NCBI GenBank assembly: GCA_016462625.1
Contig: JAEMSV010000042.1
Span: forward strand, 1 to 32,755
DNA: 32,755 nucleotides
DNA from: Solirubrobacteraceae bacterium
GTDB taxonomy: Bacteria; Actinomycetota; Thermoleophilia; Solirubrobacterales; Solirubrobacteraceae
Direction: 5' to 3'
A model generated the notes under the pieces. It saw only the letters and a list, made by a program, of their open reading frames with translations, ran no database searches and was not told the origin of the DNA. Position numbers and translations under genes: made by a program. This document shows, in pieces, positions 7,805-15,280 of this stretch. The first letter of the stretch is position 1; every line of letters begins with the position of its first letter.

Positions 7805-9771
7805 AGCCGCCGACGATCATGCTCGATGCGCCGTCGGTGCGCGTGGGGGCCGGCCCCGAGAACGATGTTCCGCTCGACCTGCCTGGAGTGCAGCGCGAGC
7901 ATCTCGAGTTCCGGTCCAACGGAGGCGAGGCGCGTTTCACGGTGGCGCCCGGTGCCGAGGTGCGGCTCAACGGGCAGATCGTCGCCGGCGCCGTTCTGCG
8001 CGAAGGGGACATCGTCGACATCGGCACCGAGTCCTGGGTGGCGCTCGGCTTTGCGCTCGTGCCGTGCCGGCGCGACCGTGCGCCGCTGCGCGTGCAGGGC
8101 GCGACGTTCGTCGCGGGGGAGGACGTCCTGCTTCGCCCGGTCGACCTCGTCGTGGCGGAGGGCGAGATGGTGGCCATCATCGGTCCGAGTGGGGCCGGCA
8201 AGAGCACACTGCTCGGGCTGTTCGCAGGCCTGGCCCGTCCGACGTCGGGGCGGGTGCTGTGCCATGGCCACGATGTCGCCGTCCGCCAGGCCGATGTCGG
8301 CTACGTCCCGCAGGCCGACGCACTGCACCGCCTGCTCACCCCGCGCGAGACGCTCGACTTCGCTTGCCGCCTGCGCGGACGACACCGCGACGACGAGCAG
8401 CGCGCGGAGGCGGTCGAGGACGCGCTGCGCCGGGTCGATCTGCTCGAGCAGGCCGACCGGCGCATCGACACGCTCTCCGGCGGTCAGCAGAAGCGCGTGT
8501 CGGTGGCGCAGGAGCTGACGACTGACCCCGTGCTGCTCCTCCTCGACGAGCCGACCAGCGGACTCGACCCGGGGCTCGAGCGGCGGCTCGTTCATCTGCT
8601 CCGCGACCTCGCTCGTGACCGCTGTGCTGCGGTCGTCGTAACACACGATCTCGCGCACCTCGACGTCTGCGACCGCGTGGTCGTGATGGCGCCGGGTGGC
8701 CGAGTCGTCGCCGTCGGCACGCCGGCGAAGGTGCTCGAGACAACCGGCGCCGCGTCGTTCGCCGAGCTGTACGAGCAGCTGCACGACCGTCCGGCGCCGG
8801 ATGACGAGCCGTTGCCGGACCCCACGGAGGAGGCGGCTCCCGCGACCGCCGCCGATCGGGCGCAGACGACCGGCCGCAGCATCCGCGAGCAGACGAGGAT
8901 CTTGGCCCGGCGCCACGCGCTCCTGCACGTGCGCGACCGGCGCAACCTCGTGATCCTTGGCGGCCAGGCGGTCCTGCTCGGGTTCGCGGCTGCGCTGCTC
9001 TTTCCGGCGCATGTCTTCAGCGGAGAGGACGGCCAGTTCTCACATGCCGGCGAGACGGCTCAGCTGCTGTTTCTGATGGTGACGCTCAGCCTGTGGTTCG
9101 GCGGCATCTGCGCTGCGCGCCAGATCGTCGGCGAGCGCGCGGTCGTCGAGCGCGACCTCGACGCGGGGGTTCGCACCGAGGCGTACCTCGCATCGAAGGC
9201 CCTCGTCCTCGGCGCGGTCTCGGCGGCTCAGACGCTCGCGATGGCCGCCGTCGTGTTCGGCCTGCGGCCACTGGATCCGCCGGGTTCGGAAGTCACCGTC
9301 GTGGCGATCCTCATCCTCGCCGCCTGGGCAGGGGTCACCCTCGGGCTGGTGGTCTCGGCGTACGCGCGCAGCGAGGACCAGGCCACCAGCCTCATCCCAC
9401 TCGTCCTCCTGCCGCAGCTTCTGTTCGGCGGCGCGATCGTCACGGTGGCCGATCTCTCCGGGCTGATGGCTGCGGTGTCGCAGCTCGCGGCGGCCCAGTG
9501 GGCGTTCGCCGGCTCTGGGAGCGCGATCGATATGAACGCGCGGATCGAAGGCGACCCGGTCTACGCGCCGGCCAGCCGGTACGGCGAGTCGTTCTTCGCC
9601 CTCCCCCCGAGCATCGCGTGTCTCGTGCTGGTGGGCTTCGTCGCGATCGGCGCGGTGGTGCTGCAAGCGCGCCTACGGCCCTCGTTCGAGGGGACCTGGT
9701 GGCAGCAGGCGCGATTCCGGGCGGGGGCGCGCCGCCACGTCCGCGCCGCGACGACAGGAGCGACGAGATGA
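7801..9771 (+). CDS. FHA domain-ABC ATPase-ABC2 permease fusion (Rv1747-like)
   Basis: One 656-aa chain carries an N-terminal FHA domain (about residues 5-85), an ABC ATPase (about 95-310) and six membrane segments of ABCG/ABC2 type (about 380-635). ATPase motifs are complete: Walker A GPSGAGKST (128-136), Q-loop YVPQ, signature LSGGQQ (225-230), Walker B LLLLDEP with D249/E250, and H-loop VTHD. The FHA domain has the NG turn and a QREH motif where most have SRxH, so phosphothreonine affinity may be altered. The architecture matches mycobacterial Rv1747, an exporter controlled by Ser/Thr kinase phosphorylation. The GTG start overlaps the stop of the previous gene, and the stop overlaps the next start (ATGA). 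A kinase and phosphatase are encoded about 3-5 kb downstream and could regulate it. The exported substrate is unknown. Confidence 0.9.
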   Translation: MKPPTIMLDAPSVRVGAGPENDVPLDLPGVQREHLEFRSNGGEARFTVAPGAEVRLNGQIVAGAVLREGDIVDIGTESWVALGFALVPCRRDRAPLRVQGATFVAGEDVLLRPVDLVVAEGEMVAIIGPSGAGKSTLLGLFAGLARPTSGRVLCHGHDVAVRQADVGYVPQADALHRLLTPRETLDFACRLRGRHRDDEQRAEAVEDALRRVDLLEQADRRIDTLSGGQQKRVSVAQELTTDPVLLLLDEPTSGLDPGLERRLVHLLRDLARDRCAAVVVTHDLAHLDVCDRVVVMAPGGRVVAVGTPAKVLETTGAASFAELYEQLHDRPAPDDEPLPDPTEEAAPATAADRAQTTGRSIREQTRILARRHALLHVRDRRNLVILGGQAVLLGFAAALLFPAHVFSGEDGQFSHAGETAQLLFLMVTLSLWFGGICAARQIVGERAVVERDLDAGVRTEAYLASKALVLGAVSAAQTLAMAAVVFGLRPLDPPGSEVTVVAILILAAWAGVTLGLVVSAYARSEDQATSLIPLVLLPQLLFGGAIVTVADLSGLMAAVSQLAAAQWAFAGSGSAIDMNARIEGDPVYAPASRYGESFFALPPSIACLVLVGFVAIGAVVLQARLRPSFEGTWWQQARFRAGARRHVRAATTGATR

Positions 9772-10241
9772 GGGTGATCCATGGCGCGGTCGGGCTGGTC
9801 TGCATGCCGGCGCTGGTCTTCAGCCTGGCGGCATGCGGCGACGAGCGCAGCCCCGAGGCGTACTGCCGCGCGTTCTACGAGCACGCGGCGCCGATCAGGC
9901 GGGGCTACGTCGACGCGGGGAACAATGCGAAGAGCAACCCGATCGAAGCCATCGCGACGATCCTGGCCTCGCCGGGAGACCTCGTGACGATCTTCGACGC
10001 GATGGTCGATCACGCGCCTGACGAGATTCAGTCGGACACCGAAGAGGTCCGCGACAGCTTCAAGCGCGCGCAGGAGCATCTCGGCGAGGCCGCCTCCAAC
10101 CCGCTCGGCGCGCTCGGCGCGGGGCTCATCGGCTCGATGACGTCGGCCGGGGCGTCGCGCCGAGTGGACGCCTACCTCAATGAGCACTGCCCCGTCGACT
10201 CGCCTCTGGCACAGGAGTACATCGATGCAGCTGAGAAATAG
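9768..10241 (+). CDS. Small lipoprotein of unknown function (157 aa)
   Basis: The N-terminus is a lipoprotein signal with a hydrophobic core ending in the lipobox SLAAC, giving a lipidated Cys23. The mature part is small and helical, with two further cysteines (in EAYCRAF and NEHCPVD) that may form a disulfide outside the membrane. The ATG overlaps the transporter stop as ATGA, so it is co-translated with the FHA-ABC exporter. An accessory role at the cell surface for that exporter is plausible. I do not recognise the family. Confidence 0.8.
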   Translation: MRVIHGAVGLVCMPALVFSLAACGDERSPEAYCRAFYEHAAPIRRGYVDAGNNAKSNPIEAIATILASPGDLVTIFDAMVDHAPDEIQSDTEEVRDSFKRAQEHLGEAASNPLGALGAGLIGSMTSAGASRRVDAYLNEHCPVDSPLAQEYIDAAEK

Positions 10242-10524
10242 CCCGGGCCTGCTGGCCGCCTCGGCCGTCGCCGCGGTGCTCTTCGCCGGATGCGGCAACC
10301 AGGGGGACCTGGGTGCGACCTGCGAGGAGTTCCTGAAGGCCGAGGACCAGAAGCAGATGGAGATCGCCGCACAGTGGGCGAATCCGGCGAAGGACGGATC
10401 GATGACGGACGAGAGCAAGTTCATGGCGCTGGGTGTCCGCGCGTCGCTGCTGCGGTACTGCGGACAGGACGGGCATGGGGATGACGAGATCGGCAACCTG
10501 CGCGTCTCGGGGGCGGGGCCGTGA
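10225..10524 (+). CDS. Second small lipoprotein, HdeA-like cysteine pattern (99 aa)
   Basis: The start is ATG 10225, with CAGGAG upstream, inside the last codons of the preceding lipoprotein gene (17-base overlap in another frame). The signal ends in the lipobox LFAGC with Cys23. The mature part has the spacing TCEEFL...YCGQ, two cysteines separated by one long helical stretch, reminiscent of HdeA-type periplasmic chaperone domains (TCxxFL...C). The similarity is short and I would not assign that function. Two lipoproteins directly after an exporter gene suggest a cell-surface assembly. Confidence 0.75.
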   Translation: MQLRNSPGLLAASAVAAVLFAGCGNQGDLGATCEEFLKAEDQKQMEIAAQWANPAKDGSMTDESKFMALGVRASLLRYCGQDGHGDDEIGNLRVSGAGP

Positions 10525-10569
10525 TGACCGCGATGAACCGTCTTGAATGGCCGGCGCCTGAGCCCCGTG

Positions 10570-10603
10570 CTGACAACTCGCTGACAGAACCGGCCCGAAT
10601 TCG
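10570..10603 (+). promoter_or_regulatory. Tandem CTGACA repeat (11-bp period) with -10-like hexamer
   Basis: CTGACA occurs at 10570-10575 and 10581-10586, 11 bp apart. An AT-rich hexamer GAATTC (10597-10602) follows about 8 bp after the second heptamer. This layout, direct repeats one helical turn apart and 8 bp before the -10 box, is that of SARP-activated promoters. It would start a transcript about 75-80 bases before the vWA gene at 10688. The same core, reverse-complemented, is repeated at 7300-7318. A BTAD regulator gene is in this window, but nothing shows that it binds here. Confidence 0.45.
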
Positions 10604-10687
10604 ACCGCGGCGGGCGAGGGCGCTTGTGCGGCCCCCGAGTGCCGATCTAGCTTCGTCGACCACCCCCGATTTCCCGAGGACACGCGC

Positions 10688-11413
10688 ATGACCGAGCTGC
10701 AGCAGGTGGAGGAGCGGACAAACATCGAGCCGGGGCAGATCGTGATGCCCTTCTACATCGTCTGCGACGTTTCGGCGTCGATGACGGGCGACATGGCTGA
10801 CCTCAACGCGGCACTGGGCGACCTGCACGACGAGGTGGTCTCGGCGCCGGTCGTCGACGACATCGCCCGCATCGGCATCATCACGTTCTCCGACGACGCC
10901 CAGGTCGTCCTCCCGCTCGGCCAGATGAGCGAGGGCGGCCTCCCGACGCTGAGCGCTCAGGCGGGGACGAACTACGGCGCCGCGTTCCGGACGATCGCCG
11001 CGACCATCGAGGCGGACCGGCAGGCGCTGAAGGCGCAGCAGCTGAAGATCTACCGACCGTGCGTCTTCTTCCTGACGGACGGCGAGCCTCTGGACGGCGA
11101 CTACGCGCAGACATTCCGCGACACGCTGACCAAGCCGGCGACGAAGGCGTACCCGGTGTTCGTTCCCTTCGGGTTCCGCGACGCACCGGAGGCCGTCCTG
11201 CGCCAGCTCGCCTACCCGCCGGAGCGGGGACGCTGGTACATGGCGCGCACGTCGAGCGTCCGAGAGGCGCTGAAGGGCGTCATCCACGTCATCATGACGT
11301 CGATCGTCACCAGCGGCGGACGTGCTGCGAGCTCCAGCGCCGGCGCGCTCGCCCTGGCGGACCCGGCGCCGGGCGTGAGCATCACGGCAGGCGACTCCGA
11401 GTTCATGGACTGA
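10688..11413 (+). CDS. TerY-like von Willebrand factor A domain protein
   Basis: This is a 241-aa single vWA-domain protein. The metal-ion-dependent adhesion site is complete: D27-x-S29-x-S31 in VCDVSASM, T94 in AGTNYG, and D131 in LTDGEP. It has no signal peptide or membrane segment, so it is cytoplasmic. This matches TerY-type vWA proteins, which occur with a PP2C phosphatase and a kinase as the TerY-P triad linked to tellurite/stress-response and DNA-processing loci. The two genes that follow are exactly such a phosphatase and kinase. The ribosome site GAGGA precedes the ATG. The likely role is a metal-dependent scaffold for phospho-signalling; the ligand is unknown. Confidence 0.9.
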   Translation: MTELQQVEERTNIEPGQIVMPFYIVCDVSASMTGDMADLNAALGDLHDEVVSAPVVDDIARIGIITFSDDAQVVLPLGQMSEGGLPTLSAQAGTNYGAAFRTIAATIEADRQALKAQQLKIYRPCVFFLTDGEPLDGDYAQTFRDTLTKPATKAYPVFVPFGFRDAPEAVLRQLAYPPERGRWYMARTSSVREALKGVIHVIMTSIVTSGGRAASSSAGALALADPAPGVSITAGDSEFMD

Positions 11414-11416
11414 CCC

Positions 11417-12307
11417 GTGACGCTCGAGCTGAGCAGCGACGCAACCGCGCTCGGCGTCCCATGGGCGATCGGAGATCCCGGGCGCGCCGCCGGCGAAGTC
11501 CCCCCGGCGCGACCCGGTCGCGAGCACGGCCACGCCGACATCGCGATCACGAGCGCATCCCTCCCCGGCATGGCGGTACGGGCGGCGACGGTGCGCGGGA
11601 TCCTGCACCGCGCGTCGAGCACGCCCCGACAGGACTCCTTCGCGCTCGGTGCGACCGACGGCGGGCCCGAGGACGCGCTGGTCGCCGTGGTCGCCGACGG
11701 CGTCGGGTCCCTCCGGCGCTCGCACGAGGCGGCCGACCTCGTCACGCACTCACTCGCTCGCTCCGGCGCCGACGGGGTGCCGTGGGGTGAAGCCTTCGTC
11801 CACGCGAACGACGCGCTGCGGCGAGTGCTCGAAGAGTCGCCGCCGGCCGACGGTGCGGACGGGATGGCGACGACCGCCGTCGCGCTCGTCCTGCGGTGCG
11901 ACGCGCAGGGCTGGGCCGGGGAGCTGGCCTGGGTCGGCGACTCGGCCTGCTGGCACCTCACCCCGGACGGGGTCTGGGTCGCGCTCGCCGGCGTGAAGGA
12001 CGGTGGCGACGAGCCGTACCAGACTGGCCGCGTCGAGCCGTTGCCCTCGGCCGACGGCTCGTGCCAGACGGCGAGCGTTCGCGTGGCAGGCGGCGCGCTG
12101 TTTCTCATGACCGACGGCGTCAGCGATCCGCTGGCCTGGAGCGCCGACGTCCAGGCGACGCTGGCGACGTGGTGGGCCCGTCCTCCCGACATGCACACGT
12201 TCGCCGGCCAGGTCGGCTTCGCGCGCAAGGGGCACATGGACGACCGGACCGTGATCGGGATCTGGCCGTCCGGCGAAACTCCTGACGACGATGATCAGCA
12301 GGGCTGA
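11417..12307 (+). CDS. PP2C-family Ser/Thr protein phosphatase
   Basis: This is a 296-aa metal-dependent phosphatase. The metal-binding aspartates expected of PP2C are all present: D73 in RQDSFA, D94 in VVADGVGS, D233 in LMTDGVSD and D276 in MDDRTVIGIW. The core starts near residue 55; the first 50 residues are Pro/Gly-rich and variable. GTG at 11417 is only three bases after the vWA stop. It lies between the vWA and kinase genes in TerY-P order and probably removes phosphates placed by the downstream kinase. It lacks a membrane anchor, so it acts in the cytoplasm. The gene ends inside the kinase gene (17-base overlap), implying coupled translation. Confidence 0.92.
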   Translation: MTLELSSDATALGVPWAIGDPGRAAGEVPPARPGREHGHADIAITSASLPGMAVRAATVRGILHRASSTPRQDSFALGATDGGPEDALVAVVADGVGSLRRSHEAADLVTHSLARSGADGVPWGEAFVHANDALRRVLEESPPADGADGMATTAVALVLRCDAQGWAGELAWVGDSACWHLTPDGVWVALAGVKDGGDEPYQTGRVEPLPSADGSCQTASVRVAGGALFLMTDGVSDPLAWSADVQATLATWWARPPDMHTFAGQVGFARKGHMDDRTVIGIWPSGETPDDDDQQG

Positions 12308-13769
12308 TCTCGATCCGCTCCGGCGGATCGCGCAGGGCGGCTTCGGCATCGTCTACCGAACCGGCTTCCGCCTGCCCGGGGACGCCCGCCCGCTGGCCTA
12401 CAAGGAGTTCACGACGGACCATGCGGCTCAGGCCCGTGCCGCTGCCGCGGCGGTCGACCTCTGGGAAGGGCTCGACGATGCAGACCGCAAGCGGCTCGGC
12501 CGCTGCGCCGCATGGCCGCGCGCGCTGGTCAAGCAGCACGGGGTGGTGTGCGGACTCCTCATGCCCCTGCTGGGTGACGAGTACTTCATGCGGAACACCA
12601 GAACCGGCAAGCGAAGCCCACGCGAGATGTCGTGGCTCATCGCAACGCAGAAGGTCCGCGCTGCGTCGGGCGTGGATGTGCCGGCCGTCGACCTGCTCGA
12701 CCGGCTCGTGCTGGCGGCGAAGCTCGCCTACGCCATCGCGCTCTTGCATCGTCTCCAATGGGTCTACGGCGACCTGAGCTTCGCGAACGCCGCGTTCGCC
12801 CTCGGGCCGCCCGGCATCGTGCTCTTGGACTGCGACGCGGCGGCGCCGCTTGCCGACAGCTCCCGGACGCAGAGCAACACCCTGGGCTGGGACCCGCCCG
12901 AGGTCAAGAACAGTCCGGGGAGTGACCCACTTCAGGATGACCGCAGCGACGTCTACAAGCTGGGGCTGGCGATCCTCCGATGCCTGTCGCCAGGCATGGG
13001 CGCGGGAACCACGCGTGGTGTCGGTCGGCTGCGCAACGAGCTCACAGGTCCGGGCCGGGACCTGGTCGCGGCGGCACTGTCCGACGATCCCGCGGACCGC
13101 CCCCAAGCGAAGGACCTCTATCGGCACCTGGCCGACCGGGTCCGTTCCGAGGTCACTCCGCCGGTCCTCCACTTCGCGGACCTGCTCTCCCGCCACCGTC
13201 TGCGCGGGCAGGACGTGCAGATCGCGTTCCACGTCGAAGGCGCCACGGAGGTCGAGGTCCACGCCGGCAACGGCCAGCGTGTCGTCGTCGTCCCGTCGAC
13301 GGGTGCGACGACGTTCGCCTTCCGTCCCGACGTCTCGGGACCGATTGCGCTGGTGGCACGCAACCGTTTCGGTGAGGTGCGTGCGCCGGTCGGGGACGTC
13401 GAGCTGTACGAACTGCCGTCGTTCGAGATCGGCCGGGTGCAACTCCCGCGCCCCGACGTGCCGGAGCTGTCCGCTGTCACGCTTGGCGCGTCGAGCACCG
13501 CCGTGGCAGATCGGCCGCTGACGATCGTCGGCACGTCCGCGCTCTCCGTTCCCTTGCCCGACGTCGGTTCCGTCGTCCGAGATGCCGCGCCGCTTCGCTC
13601 TGTGGTGGGCGACGCCCCGCCGCTCCTGGACGGGATCATCCTGCACGGCTCCGGGATCCCGGTCTCCGTGGCCGACGGCGGCGCGGCGATCGCGTCGATC
13701 CTGCACGACACGGCAGCACGGGCATCTGCCCGCTTGCGAAGCGATCCCCAACCGGCCACCACGCCCTGA
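12291..13769 (+). CDS. Divergent Ser/Thr protein kinase with C-terminal Ig-like domain
   Basis: This 492-aa protein has a kinase fold at residues 1-290. The glycine loop is GGFGIVYR near 15-22 and the ATP lysine is K38 (YKEF). The catalytic loop reads VYGDLSFAN: D161 and N166 are kept, but the usual HR is YG and the catalytic-loop lysine is replaced by Ser. The metal-binding aspartate is D180 in DCD where most kinases have DFG. It is therefore a non-RD, atypical but probably active kinase, as is usual for kinases of TerY-P triads. Residues about 315-385 form a beta-rich, Ig-like module (VEGATEVEVHAGNG, then ARNRFGEV), and a variable tail follows. There is no transmembrane segment. The start overlaps the PP2C gene by 17 bases, and the stop overlaps the next ATG. 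Confidence 0.88.
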   Translation: MISRADLDPLRRIAQGGFGIVYRTGFRLPGDARPLAYKEFTTDHAAQARAAAAAVDLWEGLDDADRKRLGRCAAWPRALVKQHGVVCGLLMPLLGDEYFMRNTRTGKRSPREMSWLIATQKVRAASGVDVPAVDLLDRLVLAAKLAYAIALLHRLQWVYGDLSFANAAFALGPPGIVLLDCDAAAPLADSSRTQSNTLGWDPPEVKNSPGSDPLQDDRSDVYKLGLAILRCLSPGMGAGTTRGVGRLRNELTGPGRDLVAAALSDDPADRPQAKDLYRHLADRVRSEVTPPVLHFADLLSRHRLRGQDVQIAFHVEGATEVEVHAGNGQRVVVVPSTGATTFAFRPDVSGPIALVARNRFGEVRAPVGDVELYELPSFEIGRVQLPRPDVPELSAVTLGASSTAVADRPLTIVGTSALSVPLPDVGSVVRDAAPLRSVVGDAPPLLDGIILHGSGIPVSVADGGAAIASILHDTAARASARLRSDPQPATTP

Positions 13770-15280
13770 TGGCGCCTGGTCACCCGCCGAACCCGAGAGG
13801 CGTCAGCGACCGGCTGGCATGGCTGGGTGGCGCCGATCTCGAGATCCTGCAACGCGTCCCAAACGCGCGCAACCGGTTCGTCCAGATGGCCCTCGTGCTG
13901 CTCACGACCGCGTCGCTGGCCGTGGTCTCCATGACGTTCGCGCTCGCCGACGGCGTCGACGTCCCCTGGCCCGGCGCCATCGCCTTCGGTCTGGTCTGGG
14001 GCGTGATCATCCTCAACCTCGACCGCTTCCTGGTCCTGAGCATGGGGTCCACGCGCGACGTCCGACAGCTCGTCGCCATGGCGACGCCGCGTCTCCTGAT
14101 GGCGCTCGTGCTCTCCGTCGTGATCTCGACACCACTGGTGCTCCGGGTCTTCCAGAGCGACATCGACGCCGAGATCACGCAGTACCAGGCGACCCAGGCA
14201 AAGGCTCAGGGGGAACTCGAAGCCAAGAGCAGCGACCAGACACGAGCTGACCGCATGCAACATGAGATCGATGGGCTCGAGGCGATTCTGGACGGCAAGT
14301 TGCCGGACACGGTGACCAGTCCGGAGCTCGAGAACGCGCGCGCGGACGTCAAGGAGGCCAAGCACGAGGCCACCGCGAAGCGCGGCTCGAAGGAGGTCAA
14401 GTACAGGGAGTGGCAATGCGAGCTGTACGGAGAGGGGCCCCGCTGCCACGACGCCTCGAAACGCAAGGGCGCCGGTCCCCTCGCCGCCGCCAAGCACCGC
14501 GAATATCAAGCTGCTGAGGCTCGGCTGAAGAACGCCGAGACCGCCGTCGCAACCGCCGAGCAGCGGGTTGCGCGGGCGAAGCACGCGGTGGAGCGTCGAC
14601 AGAAGACGAAGCTCGACGAGGCGCAGAAGGACGCGCGGACCCGGTTGGGACCCCTCAAGAAGGATCTGGCCGCACTCAAGACGCGGATCGCTGCGACCGC
14701 GAACGACGCGACGGAGACGAACGCGCGTGACGACGGCTTGCTGGCGCAGCTGCGTGCGCTCTCACGTGCCGGCGACGAGGACGCGATGCTGCGCTGGGCG
14801 CACTTCTTCGTCTTCGCGCTGTTCTTCCTGATCGAGATCCTGCCCGTGGCGGTCAAGATCCTGCTGAGCATCACGCCGCCGTCGGCCTACGAGATCACCG
14901 CACAGCTTCATGACGACGAGCTCAAGGACCAGGCGAAGATCCGCCGCGTCGAGGTCCGGCAGATCGCAGAGGACAAGTCGCAGGCGCGCATCGACATCGA
15001 GCACGACATGCGCGACCGCGAGCGGACCGTCGGGCGCGACGCAAATGCGAAGGTCGCCTCGCGGATGTCGCTCATCGTCGAGGCCGCCCTCGAGGACTGG
15101 AGCGAAGACGTGGAGAGCCAGTTGGCGGCAAGGGCCGCGAACCGGTCGACGCGCGACGACGACGACGTCACGGTCAACGCGGGGGCGAACGGGCGCGGGC
15201 CGTTTCCGAAGTTCAGCGGCGGGCCGCAAGCCGCCGCAGACGACGACGGATACGGCTTGCCGGATGAGGACACTCTGTGA
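13769..15280 (+). CDS. DUF4407-type membrane protein with long coiled coil
   Basis: This 503-aa protein begins with a cytoplasmic GADLEIL segment and three membrane helices (about residues 32-55, 68-88 and 108-130, including the NLDRF signature). A long charged coiled coil of Ala/Lys/Glu/Gln follows (about 140-330), then a fourth membrane helix (about 345-370, FFVFALFFLIEILPVAVKI) and a second charged cytoplasmic region. This is the layout of DUF4407 proteins, whose molecular function is unknown. The coiled coil contains a cysteine pair (QCELYGEGPRCHD). The gene is translationally coupled to both neighbours (TGATG before, GTGA after). It may be the membrane anchor or substrate of the kinase/phosphatase pair; that is inference. 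Confidence 0.88.
   Translation: MAPGHPPNPRGVSDRLAWLGGADLEILQRVPNARNRFVQMALVLLTTASLAVVSMTFALADGVDVPWPGAIAFGLVWGVIILNLDRFLVLSMGSTRDVRQLVAMATPRLLMALVLSVVISTPLVLRVFQSDIDAEITQYQATQAKAQGELEAKSSDQTRADRMQHEIDGLEAILDGKLPDTVTSPELENARADVKEAKHEATAKRGSKEVKYREWQCELYGEGPRCHDASKRKGAGPLAAAKHREYQAAEARLKNAETAVATAEQRVARAKHAVERRQKTKLDEAQKDARTRLGPLKKDLAALKTRIAATANDATETNARDDGLLAQLRALSRAGDEDAMLRWAHFFVFALFFLIEILPVAVKILLSITPPSAYEITAQLHDDELKDQAKIRRVEVRQIAEDKSQARIDIEHDMRDRERTVGRDANAKVASRMSLIVEAALEDWSEDVESQLAARAANRSTRDDDDVTVNAGANGRGPFPKFSGGPQAAADDDGYGLPDEDTL

Noticed and set aside
10623..10660. A possible promoter TTGTGC with TAGCTT about 18 bases downstream, before the vWA gene
   Set aside because: The match to consensus is weak and the CTGACA-repeat promoter candidate just upstream explains the region better.
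10524..10691. A 55-codon reading frame whose ATG overlaps the second lipoprotein stop and whose stop overlaps the vWA start
   Set aside because: The neat overlaps are suggestive, but third-position GC is only about two thirds, well below real genes here. The product is Arg/Pro-rich with no recognisable pattern, and the frame runs through the CTGACA promoter-like element.
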